From Bradyrhizobium diazoefficiens (lineage in GTDB: Bacteria > Pseudomonadota > Alphaproteobacteria > Rhizobiales > Xanthobacteraceae), in the NCBI RefSeq assembly GCF_018131185.1, contig NZ_JAFCJE010000004.1, positions 496,001-560,000 on the forward strand: a stretch of DNA of 64,000 nucleotides, in the 5' to 3' direction. The notes below the pieces were generated by a model, which saw only the letters and a program-made list of their open reading frames with translations, did not search any database and was not told where the DNA came from. Each line of letters begins with the position of its first letter. Position 1 is the stretch's first letter. Shown here one piece after another: positions 7,458 through 15,989 of this stretch. A program made the translations under genes and the position numbers.

Positions 7458-8759
7458 ATGAACGATCGGCGGTCTCTTCTGGTGGCGGTCGCGTGCCCTT
7501 CGGCCGTGCTCGCCGGCTGGCTGGCACTTTCCCTCTCCGCCTATGCTCCTGCCCTGATCGAGAACAGCAGCGCCAACGCGGCTGCCGTCTCGCGCGCGAA
7601 GGATCTCAGCCGGCTCGACGTCGCCGACGTGCCGCGCGCTGCCATGATCGAGGACGGCATCGCCTTGACTGCCGAGATCGCGGCAGCCGTCGCAGCGGCG
7701 CCGGCCCCGACGATCACTGAGACCGCACCTGAGACGCGCGCCCCCGCCGTCAAGCTCGCTGCGGCCGATCCGACGCTGATACTGCCGACCGAGGCACCGC
7801 CCGCGCCGCAGATGTCGCCTGAACCGGAGCCCGTCGTCAGCGAGGATACGCCAGCCGCGCCGGAGCCGGTCAAACTGGCATCTGCCGACCCCACCGAAAT
7901 CGTGACGACGGACGCGCTGTCCTCCGCCGCGATCGCGAGCGGCCCGGTCACGGCTGCTAGCAAGGCATCACCTCCAGCCGATACCGTCGCCGTGCTCGAC
8001 GAATGCTTCGTCATGGATGCCTGCATCGATCGCTATCTCTGGGAGCTCTATCAGCGCACCGCAAAGGAAGACTCGCTCAAGGTCCAGGAGCTCCGCGCCG
8101 TCACCGTCAAGCGCAAGGGCAAGACGGTCACGGTGATGCGCAGCTTCACGAAGCTGGTCGATCAGGATTTCGGCTGGAAGGATCCAAAGGCGGCCGAGCG
8201 CGCCGGCATGTCGATGATGGATTATGTCATCGGCGGCATGGACAGGAGCTTCAAGCGAAAGCTGTTTCGCACGCTGCTCGCCGCGGAAGCCGCCGGCCTC
8301 TCACCCGGCATCACCAGCGCGTTCCGCGACGACTATCGCCAGTCGATCGCGAGCGGCCTGAAGGCCGCCTCCGACCGCTCCTATCATGGCGGCAGCACGC
8401 GCGGCGGCTACGGCCACGGCATGGCGGCCGACATCGTCAGCACCCAGGGGAACAACCGCGCGCAGCGCTGGGTCTCGACCGAAATCCTGTGGAAGTGGGT
8501 CGACGCCAACGGCAAGACGTACGGCATCGGCCGGCCCTATCTCGGCCGTGATCCGCCGCATGTCGGCCCCATCGACGGCCAGGAGTACATCTCGCGCCGT
8601 GGCACGGGCGACGGGAAGCAGATCGCGAGCGCGAAGTCCAGGAAGGTGGTGCGCGCCGCGGCCCATGCGAAACCGCCGAAGGCCCAGGCCGTGCACGAGC
8701 AGAAGGGTGCCGCGAAGCCGCAGAAATCGGCGCAATCGACCGGCAAGCGCGCGACCTGA
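7458..8759 (+). CDS. exported protein with M15 peptidase-like C-terminal domain
   Basis: The 433-residue protein has an N-terminal membrane or signal segment (about 8-28), a long Ala/Pro/Glu-rich spacer to about residue 170, and a conserved C-terminal domain (about 178-385) with two near Cys residues (CFVMDACID). The stretch SAFRDDYRQS...GYGHGMAADIVS...DPPHVGP resembles the metal-binding SxHxxGxAxD and C-terminal His of M15 (VanY-like) peptidases, but the first His is shifted by two positions. It may act on peptidoglycan in the periplasm. GGAGGCAGGG precedes the ATG. The tail is Lys/Ala-rich. Confidence 0.7.
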   Translation: MNDRRSLLVAVACPSAVLAGWLALSLSAYAPALIENSSANAAAVSRAKDLSRLDVADVPRAAMIEDGIALTAEIAAAVAAAPAPTITETAPETRAPAVKLAAADPTLILPTEAPPAPQMSPEPEPVVSEDTPAAPEPVKLASADPTEIVTTDALSSAAIASGPVTAASKASPPADTVAVLDECFVMDACIDRYLWELYQRTAKEDSLKVQELRAVTVKRKGKTVTVMRSFTKLVDQDFGWKDPKAAERAGMSMMDYVIGGMDRSFKRKLFRTLLAAEAAGLSPGITSAFRDDYRQSIASGLKAASDRSYHGGSTRGGYGHGMAADIVSTQGNNRAQRWVSTEILWKWVDANGKTYGIGRPYLGRDPPHVGPIDGQEYISRRGTGDGKQIASAKSRKVVRAAAHAKPPKAQAVHEQKGAAKPQKSAQSTGKRAT

Positions 8760-8762
8760 GAC

Positions 8763-9581
8763 TTACGGCGCGCGGCCCGGCGTTGGCAGCGGCACGAGCC
8801 GCATGTCCGCCGTGCCGGCCTCCTGCGTACGCACCAGCACCGCAAAAACCGTGTCGACCGCAAGCCGCACCGCGGCCTCGATCGCTTGGCCCCTGGCCAG
8901 ACGGGCCGCGATCAGACCGGTGAGGAGATCGCCGGTGCCGTAGGGTCGGATCGGCAGGCGCGGCGTCGCGAAGCGCGATAACCGGCCGTCGGCGCACAGG
9001 ATCGTCTCCAACTGTCCCGCCGCCGTGTCGTTGAGCGTACAGCCGGTGGCGACGACGTCGATCCGGCCGGTCGCCGCCAGTGCCGCACACGCGGCCCGCA
9101 AGCCCTGCGCATCCGCAATCGTGAGGCCCGAGAGCAGCTCGAGCTCGAACTGGTTCGGCGTCGTCAGGTTTGCTGCCGGCAGCAGCCGGTGGCGGACCAC
9201 GTCCAAAATGCCGTCGGCGACATAGACGCGGCCGTCATCGCCAATCACGGGATCGCAGAGATAGACGAGCTTCGCATTCCGCGTGAGCGCCCGCTCGACG
9301 AAATCGGCGATCACGGCGGCATTGCCGGGCGAGCCGAGATAGCCGGTCACCAGCACGGCGGCCTCGTCGACGAGCCCGCGCTCTTCCACACCCTTCAGGA
9401 GATCGGCGACGAGTTCGGTCTCCAGCACCCGCCCGCGCAGGCTCGGGTAGCGCGGATGGTTGGACAGCAGCGTCGTCGGCACCGCCGCAACGTTCACGCC
9501 CTCCGCCTGCATGGCATAGGCGGCCGCGCTGTTGCCGACATGGCCGTGGACTACCTGGCTTTGAATCGAGATGACGAGCAT
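8763..9581 (-). CDS. pdxY: pyridoxal kinase
   Basis: The 272-residue protein is a ribokinase-fold PfkB/PdxK enzyme. It starts with SIQSQVVHGHVGNSAAAYAMQAEG, the classic substrate lid of pyridoxal kinases, has DPVIGDDGRVYV in the middle and TPNQFELELLSGL, and ends with the GTGDLLTGLIAARL nucleotide/anion-hole motif. It phosphorylates pyridoxal in B6 salvage. A PdxK-type with broader substrate range cannot be excluded, but the sequence pattern is PdxY-like. No good ribosome site precedes this ATG. Confidence 0.93.
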   Translation of the reverse strand: MLVISIQSQVVHGHVGNSAAAYAMQAEGVNVAAVPTTLLSNHPRYPSLRGRVLETELVADLLKGVEERGLVDEAAVLVTGYLGSPGNAAVIADFVERALTRNAKLVYLCDPVIGDDGRVYVADGILDVVRHRLLPAANLTTPNQFELELLSGLTIADAQGLRAACAALAATGRIDVVATGCTLNDTAAGQLETILCADGRLSRFATPRLPIRPYGTGDLLTGLIAARLARGQAIEAAVRLAVDTVFAVLVRTQEAGTADMRLVPLPTPGRAP

Positions 9582-9759
9582 GAAGGAGGTCCGTAGGGTC
9601 TATTGTCGAGCGACACAAGCACGCATCGTAGCTCGTATGGCGCGCAGCGTAATCCGGGAATCGCGCGGCGGCGTCATGCCGCGTTTCCGCCAACGTCGCA
9701 GGCCCGTCACTCACATGTGATACCTGCTGCCGGCCAAAGCCGAGCGCCGCATGCTAAAC

Positions 9760-9773
9760 ATACCGTGCGGTAT
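9760..9773. promoter_or_regulatory. probable TetR operator before the SMR gene
   Basis: ATACCGTGCGGTAT has two perfect 6-bp arms (ATACCG / CGGTAT) around a TG spacer. It ends 23 bp before the SMR start codon, where it would block a promoter. The gene just downstream of the pump encodes a TetR repressor, which is the likely binder. Confidence 0.6.
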
Positions 9774-9796
9774 CTTTCTTTCGCACTAGGCCGACC

Positions 9797-10141
9797 ATGA
9801 CCTCCGCCTTCAATGCCTACGCAGCGCTCGCCCTCGCCATCGTTTTCGAGGTCACCGCATCGGCCTTCCTGCAGCAATCCGCGCAGTTCACCCGGCCGTG
9901 GCCGACACTGGCCATGGTGCTGTTCTATGTCGCCTCCTTCTACGCGCTGTCGGTCGCGATCCGCGTCATCCCCTTGAGCATCGCCTATGCGATCTGGGGC
10001 GGGGTCGGCATCATCCTGACCGCCACCGTGTCCTTCGTGCTGTTCCGCCAGATGCTGGACGCTGCGGCCTTCGTCGGCATCGCGCTGATCGTGTCAGGGG
10101 TCGTGATCATCAACCTGTTCTCGCAGACCACGGCGCATTGA
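9797..10141 (+). CDS. SMR family multidrug efflux transporter
   Basis: The 114-residue protein has four hydrophobic helices, the size and topology of small multidrug resistance pumps. The essential membrane Glu is in AIVFEVTAS (about residue 18), and the third helix contains AYAIWGGVGIILT, a signature of EmrE/QacE-like members. Such dimers export quaternary cations in exchange for protons at the inner membrane. The stop overlaps the next ATG by one base (TGATG), so pump and regulator are co-translated. Confidence 0.93.
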   Translation: MTSAFNAYAALALAIVFEVTASAFLQQSAQFTRPWPTLAMVLFYVASFYALSVAIRVIPLSIAYAIWGGVGIILTATVSFVLFRQMLDAAAFVGIALIVSGVVIINLFSQTTAH

Positions 10142-10728
10142 TGCCGGAAAACCGCTACACCCGCGCCAAGCAACCCGAGCAGGTCCGGCGCGCCCTGCTC
10201 GACCACGCCGCGGCAATCGCCATGGACCATGGTGTCGCCGGTGTCACGGTGCAGGCGGTCGCAGCGGCGGCCGGCGTCACCAAAGGCGGGCTGTTTCACC
10301 ATTTTGGCAGCAAGCAGGCGCTGATCGAGGGCCTGTTTGCCGACCTCCTCGCTCGCGTCGATGCCGAGATTGACGCCGCAGTCGAATCCGATCCGAAGCC
10401 ACGCGGCAGCTTCACGCGGGCCTATGTGAATGCGGTGTTCACCGGCAAGGCGTTCGGATTCGCGACCCCGTGGGCGGCATTGAGCATGGTCGTCGTCACC
10501 GATCCGCCGCTCCGCCGGCTCTGGAACGACTGGATCAAAGCGCGCCTGAAGCGTCATCGTACGACCGACGGCGCGCCCGATCTGCACATCGTGCGCCTGG
10601 CCGCCGACGGCGCCTGGCTCTCCTATGTCACGACGGGACAAACGCGCATGAGCGCCGAGCTTCGCGCCGTGCACGCAAGGCTGCTTGCGCAGACCTATCG
10701 ACGCGGACAGTGGGGCCCGGCAGCCTAG
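10141..10728 (+). CDS. TetR family repressor of the adjacent SMR pump
   Basis: The 195-residue protein has an N-terminal TetR HTH (residues ~18-62, VAAAAGVTKGGLFHHFGSKQALIEGLFADLL) and a variable helical ligand domain. It is translationally coupled to the SMR gene. Local repressors of this kind usually bind the drug that the pump exports, and the ATACCG-N2-CGGTAT palindrome ahead of the operon is the natural target. The ligand is unknown. Confidence 0.9.
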   Translation: MPENRYTRAKQPEQVRRALLDHAAAIAMDHGVAGVTVQAVAAAAGVTKGGLFHHFGSKQALIEGLFADLLARVDAEIDAAVESDPKPRGSFTRAYVNAVFTGKAFGFATPWAALSMVVVTDPPLRRLWNDWIKARLKRHRTTDGAPDLHIVRLAADGAWLSYVTTGQTRMSAELRAVHARLLAQTYRRGQWGPAA

Positions 10729-10801
10729 CAGCCCTGCTCCGGCCTGGGCGGACGCGGTCGAAATAGCGATCTCAAATGTCGTCCCCTCGCCCAGCCCGCG
10801 G

Positions 10802-11008
10802 TCAGGCCGCCGACAGCTGATCGAACTCGGGCGGAGCGTAGGCCTTGCCGTCCTGATCGGTGATAACGACCCGCCACCCCTCGCTGGCCCACACTTTCGC
10901 CTTCGCCACGATGAGCAGCCGGCTCTCGCGGGCGAAACTGTACTTTTCGTTGTCGCGTTCTGCGATCATCTTGTAGGCCAATTCGCGTCCCCTTGCGTCG
11001 CCCTGCAC
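10802..11008 (-). CDS. small conserved-looking protein, function unknown
   Basis: I read this as a 68-residue protein starting at a GTG (11008), because a strong GAGGAGG lies four bases upstream and the longer in-frame reading to 11179 has a Cys/Trp/Pro-rich non-protein look. The product has charged helices and a strand-rich core (RLLIVAKAKVWASEGWRVVITDQDGKAYAPPEF). No family is recognised and there is no signal peptide. The 243 bp to the right hold no gene that I can support. Confidence 0.6.
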   Translation of the reverse strand: MQGDARGRELAYKMIAERDNEKYSFARESRLLIVAKAKVWASEGWRVVITDQDGKAYAPPEFDQLSAA

Positions 11009-11251
11009 CCAGCCTCCTCGTGGCAGCGGGCTTTGGCGGCAATTCGCCGGGAGCGTGGCAATTTGGTGCCATCCGCACAGCATGGCGGTGGCGGGCGGCA
11101 AAGCGTGCCCCGCAGGAATCCGATTCCATCCCTCGCAGGCTTGCCCGCCTGCGACGGCACGGGGCCGTCTTGATGTCATGCTCGATCGGCCGTCGGGCGG
11201 TCCGTCCCGTCACATCAGCAATGAAACCGATCGTCCCATGCCCGAACTCCG

Positions 11252-11530
11252 CTAGTGCACGCGGATGATGTGGGGGCGGCCCAGATCGATCAGCCCCTGC
11301 ACCGCCGAGAGGCGATCGTCGAGGGCTGCGATGGTGAGCAGCAGATTGTTGCGGCGCTCGTCGAGCATGCCCATCTCGGCGCCGGTGAGCTTCATGCTCG
11401 TCCGTTCCTTTTGAATCCCTTCGAGGGACTCGCGCAATCCGGCAATCAGGCCGGTCAGCTGTTTGGCCTCTTTCGTCATCGAACGCTTCGCGACATTCTG
11501 GCGGCGCGAGTCCGCCTGGCTCTGTCTCAT
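11252..11530 (-). CDS. small helical protein, function unknown
   Basis: The 92-residue protein is predicted to be two long helices (MTKEAKQLTGLIAGLRESLEGIQKER ... ERRNNLLLTIAALDDRLSAVQG), a coiled-coil hairpin with a short basic head. GGGAGGATGAC precedes the ATG at 11530. It is a stand-alone gene with no informative neighbour, and I recognise no family. Confidence 0.65.
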   Translation of the reverse strand: MRQSQADSRRQNVAKRSMTKEAKQLTGLIAGLRESLEGIQKERTSMKLTGAEMGMLDERRNNLLLTIAALDDRLSAVQGLIDLGRPHIIRVH

Positions 11531-11653
11531 GTCATCCTCCCGTGCCCCGCTGCCCCGAGTGGATGCTTACAGCTTTGGGTAGACATGTTACGATCGATGA
11601 AATCTGCCCGCGAAAAACCGACTTAAATTGTCGCGACCTCGACCTGGCGAAGA

Positions 11654-11679
11654 AAAGCCCGGCGCGGTGGCCGGGCTTT
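11654..11679. terminator. terminator of the SH3-domain gene
   Basis: AAAGCCCGGC and GCCGGGCTTT form a perfect 10-bp stem around a six-base loop. On the minus strand the stem is followed by TTCTT, fitting intrinsic termination 12 bp after the SH3-protein stop. The A-rich left side would let it work in the other direction too. Confidence 0.75.
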
Positions 11680-11690
11680 CCTTGGCGACG

Positions 11691-12665
11691 CTAGTGCTTC
11701 TGATGGCCACCGCCGGGGCCGCCGGCCGGTGCACCGCCGCCACGGGGGGCGGCATTGATGTGGGCAGCACCGCCGCCGCCGCCATGCGGCATTGCAGGTG
11801 CCGCCGCGCGCGGCGCCGGCATCTGCGCACGGGCATTCATCGGCGAACCGTGGCTGACACTCGGCTGGGCGACGCGGGGCGTCGCAGGCCGAGCCGCAGG
11901 CGTGGCCGAGACGCGCGGTGCCTCATGCCCACGCGTCATCGGCTGCGTGCGCACGGCGGCGCGGCCTGCAGCATGGTCGTGCATCATGCGCCCCTGCGCC
12001 TCACGTGGACCGCGGGTCTGCACGGCAGTGCGCTCGTTCACGATACGCTCGCTGCGTCCGGCGCGAGTCCGGTCGACCGTCACCGCAGCATCGCGCTTGG
12101 AGATGGCAGCATCCGGCCGCGCCGTCGCGGCATCACGTCCGGAGATCGCCGCCCCGGCCTTGCCGCGCACGCCGCTGCGTTCGAGCGCTATCGCCGCGTC
12201 GCGCGTTGCCGCGCGACCGATGCGAGCCGCGCGCGGATCGATCGTCATCCGCGTCGCGACGCTCCGATGCGAGCTCCAGTAATTATTCCAATAGGCGTGG
12301 CGGCGATACCAGGGACGTCCGCCATAGTGGCTCGACCAGTACGACGTCAGCACGAAGGGGACGACAGGAACGTCGATCACATCGACATAGTCGGGGAGAT
12401 AGACGTAATGGTTGCGATAGAGATATTCGAGATATTGCGACGACACCCAGCCGCGATCGTCTGAGAAGCTGACGTCGCACCAGGCATTGCCGCGCAGGCA
12501 GCCATGGATGTTGACGCGGGCGCCGCCGGGGATGCGATCGACCAGCGGAAAGCCCGTGCCCGGCCCGGCGCGCAAGCCGGTCGAGACGGTGACGATGCCC
12601 GGCGCGGCCAGTGCGGCTGTTGGCGCGAGCAGCAATGCGGCAAGTAAAACACTCTTGAATTTCAT
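11691..12665 (-). CDS. exported SH3-domain protein with basic Ala/Arg/Gly tail
   Basis: The 324-residue protein has a signal peptide (cleavage after AALAA), then a bacterial SH3 domain (about 22-90: STGLRAGPGTGFPLVDRIPGG...GWVSSQYLEYLY), a Tyr/Trp-rich segment and a long low-complexity tail rich in Ala, Arg, Pro and finally Gly/His. Bacterial SH3 domains often bind peptidoglycan or peptides in the periplasm. GAGGAGG precedes the ATG, and a clean terminator follows. Confidence 0.85.
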   Translation of the reverse strand: MKFKSVLLAALLLAPTAALAAPGIVTVSTGLRAGPGTGFPLVDRIPGGARVNIHGCLRGNAWCDVSFSDDRGWVSSQYLEYLYRNHYVYLPDYVDVIDVPVVPFVLTSYWSSHYGGRPWYRRHAYWNNYWSSHRSVATRMTIDPRAARIGRAATRDAAIALERSGVRGKAGAAISGRDAATARPDAAISKRDAAVTVDRTRAGRSERIVNERTAVQTRGPREAQGRMMHDHAAGRAAVRTQPMTRGHEAPRVSATPAARPATPRVAQPSVSHGSPMNARAQMPAPRAAAPAMPHGGGGGAAHINAAPRGGGAPAGGPGGGHQKH

Positions 12666-12822
12666 GGCGTGTTCCTCCTCTTTTGAATCGGAACGCGCAA
12701 GCGGAACGGGCGTTCCGTGCCGGAAGGTCTCATCCGCCGAAAGACGCGAGCACAGGCTCCGCGCAGTTCAATATTCATCCGCCGTTCATCGGCCCGGCGC
12801 CGGCAATGGTGTTGCCGGATCG

Positions 12823-14745
12823 TCAGCTCACTTGCAGCATGAACCCGTCGAAATACGATGCAAGCCCGGCAAAATCATCGAGCGGCAGCACGGTCGCAAC
12901 ATACTGGTCGGGCCGCACCACGATAATGCAGCCGGCTGTCCGATCGATGCCCCGCATTGCGAAAACGTCGTGGCCGCTCTTGAGGTCAGGACAGAACATT
13001 TTCTCGTAGTCGCGCAAACCATAGCGCCCCTTGCGCGGGAGCAGCAATGGCGGCATTGCCTCAATGGCGAGTTCGCGATGGCCCTGCTGGAATATCGCGC
13101 GCAGATCGATCACGCTGTCGATGTCGGCGCCGCTAGGCGTATATCGCCGGACCGGCGACTTCGGGGACTCCGCAAGGAAACTGCACAGCGCGCGAATGGC
13201 CGAGCCTGCGGCCGCAGGATCTTCGGCGGGCGAGAACGCGTAGATGCGGAAGCGGCCGTCGGCGTGCGCGGCGTGACCGAGATGGACCGGCTTTGCATCG
13301 GCAAGCCGGATCACCGGGGCGGAATGGAAGCGCTTGCCGATCACGAAGCCTTGCGCGAGGTGCTGGCGCGACCCAGCGCCGGTGAGAAGCGACGGCTTGT
13401 AATGCGTGGCCGTGCCGGCGGTGTAGCGGCCGTGCCTGACGAAATAGTCCTGCGTCCTGGCGGCATCGGCGCCGCCGGCCTTGGCGGCGGAGGCGAGAAT
13501 TCCTGCCCACTCGCGGTCGAAGTCGATCAGCTCCTTGGCAACCGCCTGGCGCTCCTCCGAATAGGAATGCATCAGGTGTGGCGCGCACTGCTTCCGCATG
13601 ACCGCGGCGAGCTTCCAGCCGAGATTGAAGGCATCCTGCATCGAGACGTTCATGCCCTGCCCCGCCTTCGGACTGTGGGTATGGCAGGCATCGCCGGCGA
13701 TGAAGATGCGCGGTAGGCGCGTATCGATCGCGGCCTCTGGCACGTCGTCGAACTTGTCGGTCAGGCGCTGGCCGATCTCGTAGACCGACCACCAGGCGAT
13801 CTCCTTCACCTCGAGCGTATGCGGCTTCAGGATTCGCTGCGCCTTGGCGATCACGTCATCGGCCGTGATATTGCGGTTGGCGACGCGTTCACCGGCCTCG
13901 AGCTTGGCGAGCTCGACATAGATGCGGACCATGTAGCCGCCTTCCCGCGGGATGATCAGCAGGCTGCCATCCTTCGCCGACTGGACGAGCGACTTGAAGC
14001 GGATGTCCGGAAAATCGGTCACGGCCAGCACGTCCATCACGCCCCAGGCGTGGTTGGCGGAATCGCCGTGCAGCTCGCGGCCGATCGACCTGCGCACGGT
14101 GCTGCGGGCGCCATCGCAGCCGACGACATAGCGCGCTCTGATCGTCTCGATCTCTCCTTCATGCGCGGCATCGATGCGCTCGAGCCGCACGGTCACGGCA
14201 TGATCGTCGACAGCCGCGAACTGGTCGACCTCGAGGTTGATGAGGCGGCGACTGTAAAAGGGCTCCAGCTTGGCCGGCGATTTGCGCATGACGTCGAGAA
14301 AGCCGTCATGGATGCGCGCCTGGTTGAGGATGACGTGCGGAAATTCAGATAACCCGTCCTCGACGTCCTGCACACGGCCGCTGCGGATGACGGTCTCGGG
14401 CGAACGTTCGTCCGGCTTCCAGAACGTCGTTTCGTTGACCCAATAGGCCTCCTTCAGCACGCGCTCGCTGAAGCCGTAGGCGTGAAACATTTCCATGGTG
14501 CGGCAAGCGATGCCGTCGGCCTGCCCGACCAGCAGCCGATCGGGCTTCTGCTCGATGATGCAGGTCTTGATGTCGGGGAACTGCGCAAGCTGGGCGGCGA
14601 GTGTGAGGCCCGCAGGGCCACAGCCGACGATGAGGACATCGACTTCGTCGGGCACGGCGCCCGTGGCGCCCGAGGCCTGAACGCGCTCGGCGGGATCGGC
14701 GAATTCAGGATCGCCCGGCTGAAATCCATTCAGATGGAATTGCAT
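12823..14745 (-). CDS. FAD-dependent aromatic hydroxylase (phenol 2-monooxygenase/3-hydroxybenzoate 4-hydroxylase type)
   Basis: The 640-residue protein has the p-hydroxybenzoate-hydroxylase fold: an FAD-binding DVLIVGCGPAGLTLAAQLAQ near residues 34-53, a DG motif region (YVVGCDGARSTVRRSIG), and GDACHTHSPKAGQGMN for the second FAD contact. The C-terminal ~190 residues form the thioredoxin-like domain of phenol hydroxylases. Length and pattern fit the 3-hydroxybenzoate 4-monooxygenase (MobA) group. The ATG at 14745 follows GGGAGAG. It diverges from a MarR regulator, the expected control for an aromatic-acid enzyme. Confidence 0.88.
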   Translation of the reverse strand: MQFHLNGFQPGDPEFADPAERVQASGATGAVPDEVDVLIVGCGPAGLTLAAQLAQFPDIKTCIIEQKPDRLLVGQADGIACRTMEMFHAYGFSERVLKEAYWVNETTFWKPDERSPETVIRSGRVQDVEDGLSEFPHVILNQARIHDGFLDVMRKSPAKLEPFYSRRLINLEVDQFAAVDDHAVTVRLERIDAAHEGEIETIRARYVVGCDGARSTVRRSIGRELHGDSANHAWGVMDVLAVTDFPDIRFKSLVQSAKDGSLLIIPREGGYMVRIYVELAKLEAGERVANRNITADDVIAKAQRILKPHTLEVKEIAWWSVYEIGQRLTDKFDDVPEAAIDTRLPRIFIAGDACHTHSPKAGQGMNVSMQDAFNLGWKLAAVMRKQCAPHLMHSYSEERQAVAKELIDFDREWAGILASAAKAGGADAARTQDYFVRHGRYTAGTATHYKPSLLTGAGSRQHLAQGFVIGKRFHSAPVIRLADAKPVHLGHAAHADGRFRIYAFSPAEDPAAAGSAIRALCSFLAESPKSPVRRYTPSGADIDSVIDLRAIFQQGHRELAIEAMPPLLLPRKGRYGLRDYEKMFCPDLKSGHDVFAMRGIDRTAGCIIVVRPDQYVATVLPLDDFAGLASYFDGFMLQVS

Positions 14746-14776
14746 GAGCTCTCCCGTCAAACTTCTGTCTTGATAT

Positions 14777-14804
14777 TGATCAGTATGCTGATGATCAGTA
14801 TACT
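14777..14804. promoter_or_regulatory. candidate MarR operator, two TGATCAGTAT repeats
   Basis: TGATCAGTAT occurs at 14777-14786 and again at 14792-14801, 15 bp apart. Each is followed by bases that make AGTATRCT, and the second copy is a perfect palindrome, AGTATACT. The site lies between the divergent hydroxylase and MarR genes, about 32 bp from the hydroxylase start, so a MarR dimer pair could close both promoters. Confidence 0.5.
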
Positions 14805-14847
14805 TGTCAACGATCGTGCACGTCGCGCCCGGTCTGAGGAGAATGCG

Positions 14848-15312
14848 GTGAAAGACAACAACGACATGCCCGGGCATCTGGCGCGCCGGTTCCAGCAGAT
14901 CGCGGTTGCCGTGTTTCTGGCCGAGGTCGAGGATGCCGGCTTCGACCTGACGCCGGTGCAATACGCCGCGCTGGCGACCATCAAGGCCAATCCGGGGCTC
15001 GACCAGGTGACGCTCGCAGGATTGATCGCCTACGACCGCACCACCATCACCGGCGTGATTGATCGCCTGGTGCAGAAGGGGCTGATCGAGCGCCGCGCCT
15101 CAAGCCGCGACCGCCGCGCCCGCGAGCTCGGGATTACCGACGAGGGTCGGCGCACCCTGCGCAAGGTCACGCCGGCCGTGGAATCGGCCCAGCGCATCAT
15201 GCTGCGCGGCCTCAGCGCAAAGGAGGGCGAGGAATTGATGCGGCTGCTGCACAAGGCGATTGCCGCCGGCAATGAGCTCAGTCGCGCGCCGCTGCGCGAA
15301 GTGCAGGTCTGA
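14848..15312 (+). CDS. MarR family transcriptional regulator
   Basis: The 154-residue protein has a winged helix (FDLTPVQYAALATIKANPGLDQVTLAGLIAYDRTTITGVIDRLVQKGLIERRASSRDRRARELGITDEGR) flanked by dimer helices, the full MarR layout. I chose the GTG at 14848 because GAGGAGA lies at proper distance and the length matches MarR; earlier in-frame starts lie inside the operator. It is divergent from the aromatic hydroxylase, so an aromatic acid is the likely ligand. Confidence 0.9.
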   Translation: MKDNNDMPGHLARRFQQIAVAVFLAEVEDAGFDLTPVQYAALATIKANPGLDQVTLAGLIAYDRTTITGVIDRLVQKGLIERRASSRDRRARELGITDEGRRTLRKVTPAVESAQRIMLRGLSAKEGEELMRLLHKAIAAGNELSRAPLREVQV

Positions 15313-15429
15313 TTTCAGACCCGTCCGCAATTGTCGCGGCGGGCTAAACCAGGAACTAACTTTCAGCTGCTAACGTCGGCCGCATTGCACGCTTAACGCG
15401 CGATTAACTTTTGCGGGACGGAGTTCGGG

Positions 15430-15861
15430 ATGTTCAGGTTCCTCGTTATGGCCGCAGCCATGACGCTCTCGGCCAGTCATGCTGTGGCGGGCGGCCATGG
15501 CGGCGGAGACCCTCCTCCGCCGAAAGTCGAGGCAACGGTGGCTCCAGCCAAAGTCATCCTGACCAAGCAGGGTCCCAAGCTCGTCAATCTCAACGGAATG
15601 ACGCTCTATACCTATGAGCGCGACACCACCGGAAAGACGTCGAGCTGCAACGGCAAGTGTACCGAGAGCTGGGTGCCGCTCGCCGCTACGGCCGACGCCA
15701 AAGCCGTCGGCGACTTCACCGTGATCAGCCGCGACGACGGCAGCAGGATGTGGGCGTACCGCTACCGTCCGCTCTACACTTCACCGGCCGACAAGGCGCC
15801 GGGCGATGCCAACGGCAACGCCATGACGCTGCAATGGCGGGTCGCTCGGCCTGAGAATTAG
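15430..15861 (+). CDS. exported COG4315-type repeat protein
   Basis: The 143-residue protein has a signal peptide (cleavage near HAVAGG) followed by a domain with Yx(FWY)xxD-type motifs: LNGMTLYTYERDTTGKTSSCNGKCTESWVPLAA and the later YRPLYTSPADKAPGDANG. This is the pattern of the secreted-repeat COG4315 family, often annotated as lipoproteins of unknown function. Two Cys residues (CNGKC) are conserved in the family. No lipobox is visible here, so the protein is probably periplasmic. Confidence 0.85.
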   Translation: MFRFLVMAAAMTLSASHAVAGGHGGGDPPPPKVEATVAPAKVILTKQGPKLVNLNGMTLYTYERDTTGKTSSCNGKCTESWVPLAATADAKAVGDFTVISRDDGSRMWAYRYRPLYTSPADKAPGDANGNAMTLQWRVARPEN

Positions 15862-15989
15862 AGCGGGACAAGCCGCGGGCGTGAACACCAGAGGTGCTCA
15901 GGATGTTCGCGCATGCAGAGGAATCGGCCAAGGCATAGTCGACCTGCGGATTCCAATGCAACGCCGATTCAAGCTCGAGCGAAGTTGTC

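Noticed and set aside
12487..13716. 409-codon plus-strand frame over the SH3 gene and the hydroxylase
   Set aside because: It spans parts of two minus-strand genes and an intergenic gap, with no family match by eye.
14770..14783. TTGATATTGATCAG as an FNR/FixK box before the hydroxylase gene
   Set aside because: One arm is imperfect and the site lies only about 25 bp from the start codon, too near for activation; it fits better as part of the MarR operator.
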